DNA of 64,000 bases, taken from contig CAKTBG010000010.1 of assembly GCA_934533135.1 (NCBI GenBank), positions 7,411 through 71,410 of the forward strand, in the 5' to 3' direction. Source of the stretch: an uncultured Faecalibacterium sp. (GTDB lineage Bacteria; Bacillota; Clostridia; Oscillospirales; Ruminococcaceae). The notes beneath the pieces were generated by a model. That model saw nothing but the letters and a program-made list of their open reading frames with translations, was not told where the DNA came from and ran no database searches. Shown here one piece after another: positions 50,485 through 58,257 of the stretch; within the stretch, counting starts at the first letter, position 1, and every line of letters starts with the position of its first letter. A program made the position numbers and the translations under genes.

Positions 50485-52791
50485 TCAGCGGCGGAACCCC
50501 TCCAGCAGACGGGTCAGCCAGCCCTTGCGCACCGGCTTTTCATACACAGCCGGGCGTACCGGCTGGGGCGCAGGCTGCGGTGCCGGAGCTTCCGGCTCTT
50601 TCCGGGGTTCGGCCGGTGCCGGCTGCGGCGGTGCCTTGGGAACGGCGGGCGTTTCCGGCTCCGGCTGTGCTTTCACCAGTTCCGGTTCTGCCGGTGCTGC
50701 GGGCACAGGTTCGGTTGACTGGAAGCTGGTCCAATCGTCCTTCAGCAGATCGTACATCCCCATCTGGCTGTTCACCAGCGATTCGCCCTCAGCAGGCTTC
50801 ACCTTCTGGTATGTGCCATCGGCCTGCATTGCTCTGGCATTGACGTTATCCCGGAGCTGCAGCTGCAGGATATCGGTCAGCTTTTGGATCAGCAGCGGGG
50901 CATCCACCCGGACGCCCACCTCAACGCGGCACTCGGTATTCCGGGTCAGGAAGTCGCCGGATGCGATGTAGATGCGGGTATTCTGCCCATCAAAGAAGCT
51001 GTAAATGCGGCCATGCTCGAGATAGCGGCCCACAAGACTGCGGATGTGCAGATTCTCGGTCTTGCCGGGCACCTCCGCACGGACGCAGCAGATGCCGCGC
51101 ACGATCATGTCGATCCGCACACCGGCGCAGCTGGCCTCCTCCAGTTTCAGGATGATATCCCGGTCGCTGATGGAATTGTTTTTCAGGATCATTGCCGCGG
51201 GCCGCCCCATCTTGGCAGCGGCGATCACCCGATCCATCTCGTCCAGCAGAACGCTCTTGAACCGGAGCGGAGCCACCAGCATTGTCTCGCTGGTCTCGGT
51301 CAGTTTTTGCACTGCAAGATTCTGGAACACATTGGAGGCTTCCTCACCGATCTGCAGATCGGCCGTAATGAAGGAATAATCCGTATACAGCTCGCTGGTT
51401 TTTTCGTTGTAGTTTCCGGTGCCGATCTGGGTAATGTAAGAATAGCCGTCCGCGTCCTTTTTGGTGATGAGGGTCAGCTTGGAGTGGACCTTATAATCCT
51501 CAAATCCATAGATGACGGTGCATCCGGCCGCTTCCAGCTGTTTCGACCAGTCGATGTTGTTCTGCTCGTCAAAGCGGGCGCGCAGCTCCACCAGAGCCAC
51601 GACTTCCTTGCCATTTTCGGCGGCTTCGACCAACGCCTGTACGATCTGAGATTCCCGCGCCATCCGGTAAAGCGTCATCTTGATCGAGATCACATCCGGG
51701 TCGTGCGCCGCCTTTTTGAGCATTGCGATGAACGGCCGGATGGACTGATACGGGTAGCTGAGCAGCACATCGTGCTTTTGCACTTCGGCGGCCAGATCGT
51801 ACTCCGGCGGCGGCAGCATCGGCCGGGCGGCCGGGTAGAACAGTTCCGGGTGGCTGTCGCATTCCATCTTGGCCGTCAGTTTATAGAAGAAGCTCAGATC
51901 CAGCGGGCTCTTCTGCACAAAGACCCGCTTGCGGCTCAGTTCCAGTTTGTCGCAGAGCAGCCGTGTGACTTCCGGCGGGGCGGCGGGGGTCATCTGCAGG
52001 CGGACAGCGGCCAGCTTGCGGCGGCGTTTGAGCAGATCTGCCATGATCTCCCGATAGTCGATGTCGTGATCCATCATCCCCTCTTTCACGTCGATGTCGG
52101 CGTTGCGGGTCACCCGGAACACGCATTTTTCCTGAATGGCGTCTTTGCCGAAGATCATAGAGGCAAAGTGCATCACCAGCTCTTCCACGAGGGCGAACTG
52201 GGTCTGCCCCTCTTTCTTGATGAGATGCATCCGCTCCATCTGGCTGGAGATCGGCACGATGCCGAGGCTCGGCTCGTCCATGTGCTTTTCCTTCAGCAGG
52301 ACGCCGAGGTAGATCTCCTTGTTGCGCAGAAACGGGAACGGATGGCGGTGATCGACGATCTGCGGGCTGAGGATCGGGAACAGCTCGTTCTCGAAGTATT
52401 TCTTCCAGAAATGCTCTTCTTCCCGGTTCAGGTCGGAGAAATCCACCTTTTTATAGCCGCAGTCCGCCAGATTTTCGAGAGCTTTGGCGTAGTATTTGTC
52501 ACAGTCCTCCTGCAGCTGGGCTGTTTTGGGCATGATGGCACTCAGCTGCTCTTCGGCGGTCATATTGGTCTTGTTCTCGCGCTTTTCTTTTTTGCCGCGC
52601 ATGAGGTTGGCACGCTCCTGCAAAGAGCCGACCCGCACCATAAAAAATTCGTCCAGATTGGAGCCGTAGATCGCAAGGAACTTGACCTGCTCGCCCAGCG
52701 GAACATTTTTATCCTTGCCAAGGACAAGGACCCGGTGGTTGAAATCCAGCCAGCTCAGTTCGCGGTTGATGAAAATGCTATCCTCTTTCAT
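50485..52791 (-). CDS. ppk1: polyphosphate kinase 1 with proline-rich C-terminal extension
   Basis: A 768-residue enzyme that makes polyphosphate from ATP. The N domain (INRELSWLDFNHRVL), the head domain and the C1/C2 catalytic domains are in order. The phosphorylated histidine lies in YKVHSKLTLI (near residue 435-440), and ELRARFDEQNNIDW is a family signature. The last 75 residues are an added Pro/Ala/Glu-rich tail (EPVPAAPAEPELVK...) ending in a basic segment, not part of the core enzyme. Single gene, close upstream of comEA on the same strand. Confidence 0.93.
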   Translation of the reverse strand: MKEDSIFINRELSWLDFNHRVLVLGKDKNVPLGEQVKFLAIYGSNLDEFFMVRVGSLQERANLMRGKKEKRENKTNMTAEEQLSAIMPKTAQLQEDCDKYYAKALENLADCGYKKVDFSDLNREEEHFWKKYFENELFPILSPQIVDHRHPFPFLRNKEIYLGVLLKEKHMDEPSLGIVPISSQMERMHLIKKEGQTQFALVEELVMHFASMIFGKDAIQEKCVFRVTRNADIDVKEGMMDHDIDYREIMADLLKRRRKLAAVRLQMTPAAPPEVTRLLCDKLELSRKRVFVQKSPLDLSFFYKLTAKMECDSHPELFYPAARPMLPPPEYDLAAEVQKHDVLLSYPYQSIRPFIAMLKKAAHDPDVISIKMTLYRMARESQIVQALVEAAENGKEVVALVELRARFDEQNNIDWSKQLEAAGCTVIYGFEDYKVHSKLTLITKKDADGYSYITQIGTGNYNEKTSELYTDYSFITADLQIGEEASNVFQNLAVQKLTETSETMLVAPLRFKSVLLDEMDRVIAAAKMGRPAAMILKNNSISDRDIILKLEEASCAGVRIDMIVRGICCVRAEVPGKTENLHIRSLVGRYLEHGRIYSFFDGQNTRIYIASGDFLTRNTECRVEVGVRVDAPLLIQKLTDILQLQLRDNVNARAMQADGTYQKVKPAEGESLVNSQMGMYDLLKDDWTSFQSTEPVPAAPAEPELVKAQPEPETPAVPKAPPQPAPAEPRKEPEAPAPQPAPQPVRPAVYEKPVRKGWLTRLLEGFRR

Positions 52792-52827
52792 ACTGATCCT
52801 CTTTTCGCCTCGGTTGCGAGGCCGTTT

Positions 52828-53178
52828 TCAGCGCACGGTCGCCAGTTCGCCCCAAGATGCCACGATCTCCGCGGTCAATCCCGGAACCTTCGCCGCGTCC
52901 GCCACCCGGCGGAACGCGCCGTTGCGCAGCCGGTAATCCAGAATGGCCTGCGCCCGCTTCTCCCCGACGCCGGGCAGGATGGTCAACGCTTCCAGCCCGG
53001 CGGTGTTCAGATCCACCTGCGCCAGCTGCACCAACGGCACAGACCGCGGTGCGGGCAGCGACTGTTCCGGACGGAGCGGAACTGCGAACCAAAAGGCCAT
53101 CGCCGTGCAAAGAGCCGCAGCTCCCGCTGCAAGGAGCAAAAAGCCAGCTTCCCTGCGGGGAAAAGCAGTTTTCTTCAT
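52828..53178 (-). CDS. ComEA-like helix-hairpin-helix protein
   Basis: A 116-residue protein. An N-terminal membrane anchor (AGFLLLAAGAAALCTAMAFWFAV, seen in part) is followed by a ComEA helix-hairpin-helix repeat (QVDLNTAGLEALTILPGVGEKRAQAILDYR in part). It would bind DNA outside the membrane during uptake. The domain between (SLBB) of longer ComEA is missing. The ATG at 53178 is 12 bases from GGAGG; an in-frame ATG at 53214 is possible. Confidence 0.78.
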   Translation of the reverse strand: MKKTAFPRREAGFLLLAAGAAALCTAMAFWFAVPLRPEQSLPAPRSVPLVQLAQVDLNTAGLEALTILPGVGEKRAQAILDYRLRNGAFRRVADAAKVPGLTAEIVASWGELATVR

Positions 53179-53633
53179 TGTACCATAATCCCTCCAAAAA
53201 GAAAGCCCCTGCATCCAAAATCGCGGAAACAGTTCTCGATTGTGCTTTCATTTTACTCTCATCCGTGGCTCCAGTATACCATAAACCCGCTTTGCGGAAA
53301 AGATGCTCCGTCATTTTTCGGGCATTACGATATTCCTCCGCCATGCTGTTCTTCATTGCACAACAACAAGCCTGTATACGGATATACAGACCTGCGGCGA
53401 GGGATGCTCTCCATAGCACTTGAAGCTGTTCATCTGCTTCAATATCAAGTCCACGACTCCTGTGGGTTACACCGCTTCCGTGCGTGAGAAGATGATACCC
53501 TGATGCAGTGGTGTGTGGATAATGATTTCTGCAGTGAAGCGGCAAGAGTGGTGCGTTATGATTCCGATTTTATCTGGCAGACCGAACCTTGGCCTGTGCG
53601 GGAATATATCCTCTCCGAAAAAGACAACTTTCC
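53179..53633. other. intergenic region with short open frames, no supported gene
   Basis: This 455 bp between comEA and gmd lacks a recognisable gene. A frame at 53503-53685 (plus) and one at 53467-53778 (minus, ending THHSCRFTAEIIIHT) have no convincing ribosome site. TATACT at 53280-53275 (minus) is a possible comEA -10 box. It may contain remnants of a decayed gene. Confidence 0.4.
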
Positions 53634-53670
53634 GAGCTGCGCAAGTTTTGAGCCTGCGCGGCTCTTTTTG
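53634..53670 (+). terminator. plus-strand intrinsic terminator without an obvious gene
   Basis: GAGCTGCGCA (53634-53643) pairs with TGCGCGGCTC (53655-53664) followed by TTTTTG. No plus-strand gene ends before it in this window. Confidence 0.7.
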
Positions 53671-53819
53671 TTTCATCCGAACTGAAGAAGCCAAGATAGT
53701 GCTAATATCGGACTGCTTATACACTTCTGAAATTACAAATATCCTTTTAAAATATGGATGTACGACAAAATTAGCCAAGATAAGTTTTAAACTTCACGTT
53801 TTAAATGAGGGTCGAAATT

Positions 53820-54866
53820 ATGAAAAAAGCACTGATTACCGGTATCACTGGTCAGGACGGTTCCTATCTAGCAGAGTTCCTTCTGGAGAAGGGCTACGAG
53901 GTCCACGGCATCGTCCGCCGCGCTTCCATCTCCAACACCGCACGCATCGACCACCTGATCGAGAAGAATGCGATCACCCTGCACGACGGCGATTTGTCCG
54001 ATTCCTCCGGTCTGATCCGTCTGGTGGGCGAGATCAAGCCCGATGAAATCTACAATCTGGCTGCACAGAGCCATGTTCAGGTCTCCTTCGACGCACCCGA
54101 GTATTCCGGCGATGTGGACGCATTGGGTGTTCTGCGCGTGCTAGAGGCTGTCCGTGTTTGCGGCTTGACCAAGACTTGCAAGGTGTATCAGGCTTCTACC
54201 TCTGAGCTGTACGGCAAGGTCGAGGAAGTCCCTCAGCGCGAGACCACTCCGTTCCACCCCTACTCTCCGTACGCTGTGGCCAAGCAGTACGGCTTCTGGA
54301 TGGTCAAGGAGTACCGCGACGCTTACGGTATGTTCGCTGTCAACGGCATCCTGTTCAACCATGAGTCCGAGCGCCGTGGCGAGAACTTCGTCACCCGTAA
54401 GATCACGCTGGCTGCTGGTCGTATCGCCGAGGGTCTGCAGGATCATCTGGAACTGGGCAACATGGACTCTCTGCGTGACTGGGGCTATGCTAAGGACTAC
54501 GTTGAGTGCATGTGGCTGATCATGCAGCAGGATAAGCCGGAAGACTTCGTCATCGCTACCGGCGTGCAGCACACTGTCCGCGACTTCACCGAGAAGGCAT
54601 TCGCAGCTAACGGCATCACCATCCGCTGGGAGGGCACCGGCATCGATGAAAAGGGCTATGATGCAGCTACCGGCAAGATGCTGGTCTGCGTGAATCCTCA
54701 GTGGTTCCGTCCCACCGATGTGGACAACCTGTGGGGCGACCCCACCAAGGCAAAGACCGTTCTGGGCTGGAATCCGCAGTCCACTACTTATGAGCAGCTG
54801 GTAGAGATCATGGCCAAGCATGACCGTGAGCGTGCAAAGCGTGAAAAGGCTCTAAAGAACGTCTGA
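53820..54866 (+). CDS. gmd: GDP-mannose 4,6-dehydratase
   Basis: A 348-residue short-chain dehydratase, first committed step to GDP-L-fucose. The NADP-binding [16 protein letters not shown], catalytic threonine/glutamate in [11 protein letters not shown] and [11 protein letters not shown] (Tyr-Lys pair), and [17 protein letters not shown] are hallmark segments. ATG at 53820 follows GAGGG; an ATG-less extension to 53805 is possible. Its stop overlaps the start of the next gene (TGATG). Confidence 0.95.
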   Translation: MKKALITGITGQDGSYLAEFLLEKGYEVHGIVRRASISNTARIDHLIEKNAITLHDGDLSDSSGLIRLVGEIKPDEIYNLAAQSHVQVSFDAPEYSGDVDALGVLRVLEAVRVCGLTKTCKVYQASTSELYGKVEEVPQRETTPFHPYSPYAVAKQYGFWMVKEYRDAYGMFAVNGILFNHESERRGENFVTRKITLAAGRIAEGLQDHLELGNMDSLRDWGYAKDYVECMWLIMQQDKPEDFVIATGVQHTVRDFTEKAFAANGITIRWEGTGIDEKGYDAATGKMLVCVNPQWFRPTDVDNLWGDPTKAKTVLGWNPQSTTYEQLVEIMAKHDRERAKREKALKNV

Positions 54867-55954
54867 TGCAGGCAAAGAATCTCTGCTTTTATCTGTCGGA
54901 TCACGGCTTCGGACATATTGCCCGGAATATTCCGCTGATCGCAGAAGCAGTGCGCAGGATCGATGCGTATGTTTATGTGGTGTGCGGGAAACGGCATCTG
55001 GAATTTGCAAGAGCCAATCTGCTGGAGATCCTCACGCCGGAGCAGTTCTCCCGTATCCGGTATCGTGCAGAACATACCGACATTGGACTGATCCTTCAGC
55101 AAGGCACGCTGCTGGTCGATACGGCAGCACTGACCGATGCTTGTGCGCAGTATCTGGCTGAACTGCCAGAACGGGCAAAACGGGAGGCAGAATGGCTGCA
55201 TCAACAGGAGATTGATGCTGCCCTTTGCGATATGCCCCTTTGGTCGATTTCAGCCTGTGAGCAAGCCGGTGTGCCGCTGCTCTATGGGGGAAATTTCACG
55301 TGGACGGAGCTGTACCGGGAGTTTTTGCCGGAACATATCTGGAAAGCCTATGCCGCAGAGTACCAGAAGATACAGCACGGAATGCTTTATGCACTGCATA
55401 ACCCGGAAATGCTGGAGTTTCTGCCTCGGGCAGAGTTGAGCGAAACTTCGTTGGTGGCGCGCCCCTTCCACCCGGACGAAATTCGGGCGATTCGTGCGCG
55501 TCATACCTGCCCGATCGTGTTTGTGGCCTTGGGAATGTCCGCGCAGTTCACACAGCCTGTTTCAGTAGAAGGCGTAAATGCTCATTTTTATGTCACAGAG
55601 GGTGTTCCGCTGACTGGAAGCAATGTGACGGTGATTCCGTATTCTACGCTGCACACGCAGGACTATGTGGCAGCAGCGGATTACGCTATTACCAAGGCAG
55701 GCTGGGGCACGGTGGCCGAATGCCTGCTGGCGCGAAAGCCAATGGCTCTGTTTGCACGCGACAGCGTGTTGGAAGATCGCACGACTATCCGCAAGCTGGA
55801 ACAGAAAAAGCTGGGGATAAATGTCACCTATGAGAAGTTGACAGAAATGTCAGACTTTCTGGAACAAATGAAACAGATCACCTATCCGGCAGTGCCGGAA
55901 TATCACAACGCAGCGGCCGAAATTGTTTCAAAGCTGCTGACGCTGACTGAATAA
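54866..55954 (+). CDS. MurG/UDP-glycosyltransferase-like protein of the GDP-fucose operon
   Basis: A 362-residue GT-B-fold protein. [17 protein letters not shown] (residues 9-25) is the N-terminal acceptor loop with the GHxxR pattern, and [24 protein letters not shown] the donor-binding C-terminal motif. It resembles proteins annotated as glycosyltransferases of the MurG or YjiC type, but no family match is certain. It is embedded between gmd and fcl, in the same operon, with a 1-base overlap upstream. Codon use is less biased than its neighbours. Confidence 0.65.
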   Translation: MQAKNLCFYLSDHGFGHIARNIPLIAEAVRRIDAYVYVVCGKRHLEFARANLLEILTPEQFSRIRYRAEHTDIGLILQQGTLLVDTAALTDACAQYLAELPERAKREAEWLHQQEIDAALCDMPLWSISACEQAGVPLLYGGNFTWTELYREFLPEHIWKAYAAEYQKIQHGMLYALHNPEMLEFLPRAELSETSLVARPFHPDEIRAIRARHTCPIVFVALGMSAQFTQPVSVEGVNAHFYVTEGVPLTGSNVTVIPYSTLHTQDYVAAADYAITKAGWGTVAECLLARKPMALFARDSVLEDRTTIRKLEQKKLGINVTYEKLTEMSDFLEQMKQITYPAVPEYHNAAAEIVSKLLTLTE

Positions 55955-55968
55955 AGGAGCGTCTTATT

Positions 55969-56913
55969 ATGATGGAAAAGAATGCTAAGATTTATGTTGC
56001 AGGTCATCGCGGCATGGTAGGCTCTGCAATCGTCCGTGAGCTGCAGCGTCAGGGCTACACCAATATTATCACCCGCACCCACAAGGAACTGGACCTGACC
56101 CGTCAGGATGCTGTGGAAGAGTTCTTCGCACAGGAGAAGCCGGAGTATGTGTTCCTTGCTGCTGCCAAGGTCGGCGGCATCGTGGCCAATCAGGAAGCAC
56201 TGGCCGACTTTATGTACGACAACATGACGCTGGAAATGAATGCCATCCACTCGGCTTGGAAGAACGGCTGCAAGAAGCTGGAGTTCCTCGGCTCTTCCTG
56301 CATTTATCCTCGCATGGCTCCGCAGCCCATGAAGGAAGATTGCCTGCTGACCAGTGAACTGGAAAAGACCAACGAGGCCTATGCACTGGCGAAAATCAGC
56401 GGTCTGAAGTACTGCGAGTTTCTGAACCGTCAGTACGGCACCGACTACATCAGCGTCATGCCCACCAACCTCTATGGCCCCAACGACAACTATCACCCCA
56501 CCCACAGCCATGTGGTTCCCGCACTGATCCGCCGCTTCCATGAGGCAAAGGAGCAGAATCTGCCCAGCGTTACCTGCTGGGGCGATGGTTCTCCACTGCG
56601 TGAGTTCTTGTATGTGGACGATCTGGCGAACCTGTGCGTTTTCCTGATGAACAACTACTCCGGCAACGAGACTGTCAACGCCGGTACCGGCAAGGAACTG
56701 ACCATCAAGGAGCTGACCGAACTGGTCGCCAAGGTCGTGGGCTACACCGGCGAGATCAAGTGGGACACCACCAAGCCCAACGGCACGCCCCGCAAGCTGC
56801 TGGATGTCTCCAAGGCCACCAATCTGGGCTGGACCTACAAGACCGAGCTGGAAGACGGCCTGCGCCTGTCCTACGAGGACTTCCTGAACAACCCGATGCG
56901 TGCAGAACGCTAA
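55969..56913 (+). CDS. fcl: GDP-L-fucose synthase
   Basis: A 314-residue epimerase/reductase that completes GDP-L-fucose. [18 protein letters not shown] (NADP site), the catalytic [15 protein letters not shown] and [13 protein letters not shown] (Tyr-Lys), and [12 protein letters not shown] are typical. AAAGGAG before the ATG. It ends 3 nt before RNA motif copy 3. Confidence 0.95.
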   Translation: MMEKNAKIYVAGHRGMVGSAIVRELQRQGYTNIITRTHKELDLTRQDAVEEFFAQEKPEYVFLAAAKVGGIVANQEALADFMYDNMTLEMNAIHSAWKNGCKKLEFLGSSCIYPRMAPQPMKEDCLLTSELEKTNEAYALAKISGLKYCEFLNRQYGTDYISVMPTNLYGPNDNYHPTHSHVVPALIRRFHEAKEQNLPSVTCWGDGSPLREFLYVDDLANLCVFLMNNYSGNETVNAGTGKELTIKELTELVAKVVGYTGEIKWDTTKPNGTPRKLLDVSKATNLGWTYKTELEDGLRLSYEDFLNNPMRAER

Positions 56914-56915
56914 AT

Positions 56916-57007
56916 TATCGCAATTTTCAAAAATAGTGCCTATCAAAACGGCCTCTTTGCGATATGCAGTTTGCGGATGTTGCTTGTGCATTAAAAACGC
57001 AAACTGC
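56916..57007 (+). ncRNA. two-stem RNA motif, copy 3
   Basis: Outer 8 bp stem TATCGCAA (56916-56923) with TTGCGATA (56957-56964); inner hairpin GCAGTTTGCG (56966-56975) with CGCAAACTGC (56998-57007), loop GATGTTGCTTGTGCATT. Compared with copies 1 and 2 the inner stem has at least five base pairs changed on both sides, while loop and junction sequences are kept. This is covariation expected of a functional RNA. Confidence 0.7.
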
Positions 57008-57027
57008 TATAAAATAAACGATTTGAA

Positions 57028-57063
57028 AAGGTCGTGTGTCCGTGCAGGGCCACGGCCTTTTTT
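57028..57063 (+). terminator. intrinsic terminator between RNA motif and manC
   Basis: AAGGTCGTG (57028-57036) pairs with CACGGCCTT (57051-57059), one G-U, followed by a T-run to 57063. It lies 20 nt after the RNA motif and 23 nt before manC, so it either ends the fcl transcript or serves as an attenuator for manC. Confidence 0.75.
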
Positions 57064-57085
57064 GTTAAATGACAGGAGAACAATT

Positions 57086-57763
57086 ATGAATTTGGTGTTA
57101 TTGTCCGGTGGTTCCGGCCAGCGTCTGTGGCCGCTTTCCAATGATATCCGTTCCAAGCAGTTCATCAAGATCTTCCACCGGGAAGACGGTGAACTGGAAT
57201 CCATGGTGCAGCGTGTCTACCGTCAGATCAAGGCGGTCGATACCGATGCAACGGTCACCATTGCAACCTCCAAGTCTCAGGTGTCTGCCATCCACAATCA
57301 GCTGGGCGAAGAAGTGGGCATCAGCGTGGAGCCTTGCCGCCGGGATACGTTTCCGGCTATCGCTCTGGCAGCAGCCTACCTGAAGGATGTGCAGGGTGTC
57401 GGCGAGGAAGAATCCGTGGTCGTCTGCCCGGTAGATCCCTATGTGGAAAACGACTATTTTGAGGCACTGAAAGCACTGGGCGACCGTGCCGCTGTCAGCA
57501 ACGCCAATCTGGTCCTGATGGGCATTGAGCCGACCTACCCCAGCGAGAAATACGGCTATATCATCCCCATCGGCAAAGAGCAGGTCAGCAAGGTGTCCAT
57601 GTTCAAGGAAAAACCGACGCAGGAAGTGGCAAAGGATTACATTGCAAAGGGTGCGCTCTGGAACGGCGGCGTATTCGCCTTCAAGCTGGGCTATGTGCTG
57701 AATCGCGCCCATGAGCTCATTGATTTTGTAGACTACGATGACCTGTTCAACAAATACGATGGA
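57086..57763 (+). pseudogene. manC: mannose-1-phosphate guanylyltransferase, truncated at junction
   Basis: 226 codons of a normally 350-residue enzyme that makes GDP-mannose. The N-terminal LLSGGSGQRLWPLSND (GTP-binding pyrophosphorylase signature) and the YIIPIGKE and LWNGGVFAFKLGYVL segments are intact. After FNKYD the frame leaves the family and runs into unrelated minus-strand sequence. AGGAGAACAATT precedes the ATG. The break coincides with a change in gene content, so this may be an artefact of assembly and not a biological pseudogene. Confidence 0.85.
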
Positions 57764-57875
57764 TGCCTTTCTTCCAATGTGGGAATGACGGATCATCCTG
57801 CTCCTGATCGATCAAGGTCCAGTACAGGGATTTTATTTTGTCGAAATCTTCTTTTTCTGCCTTACGGAATATCAT
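57761..57875 (-). pseudogene. GNAT acetyltransferase, N-terminal fragment
   Basis: Reading down from the ATG at 57875, after AGAGG, the frame gives MIFRKAEKEDFDKIKSLYW and continues to PHWKKGI, where it is cut at the junction with manC. The start and the HWKKGI ending are typical of the first 38 residues of small GNAT proteins. Adjacent to the VOC gene on the same strand, 13 bp downstream of it. Confidence 0.6.
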
Positions 57876-57888
57876 TTTGTTTACCTCT

Positions 57889-58257
57889 TTACTCGTGCAG
57901 TTCCAGCGGCAATCCATCCGGATCGTGGAAGAATGTCATCTTCTTGCCGGTATAATCATCCACACGGATTGCTTCACATTCAATCCCAACTTCTGCCAGC
58001 TCCCTCACAGTCTGCTCTACGCTGTCTACGCAGAACGCAAGATGACGCAGCCCACAGGCTTCTGGACGATTCACACGCTTCGGTGGATTTTCCTCAGCAA
58101 AAATCTCCAGCTCTGTGTGTTCATTGACACGAAGATCCAGCTTCCAGTCTTTTCGCTCCGGGCGGTAGTTTTCTCTGATGACAGAGAAGCCCAGCTTGTT
58201 CACATAGAAATCCTTAGCTGCTTCGTAGTCAGATACGATGATTGCGATGTGGTGTAT
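57889..58257 (-). pseudogene. VOC (glyoxalase-fold) protein, N-terminus lost at junction
   Basis: A frame ending at 57889 carries IHHIAIIVSDYEAAKDFYVNK, then GLRHLAFCVDSVE and FFHDPDGLPLELHE, the complete VOC fold of a lactoylglutathione-lyase/fosfomycin-resistance-like family protein except for the first few residues. The metal-binding His and Glu (IHHIA; LELHE) are kept. The start codon is missing because the sequence switches to phage at about 58255-58260. Confidence 0.75.

Noticed and set aside
53503..53685. 60-codon frame upstream of gmd
   Set aside because: No ribosome site; it runs through an intrinsic terminator and matches no family I know.
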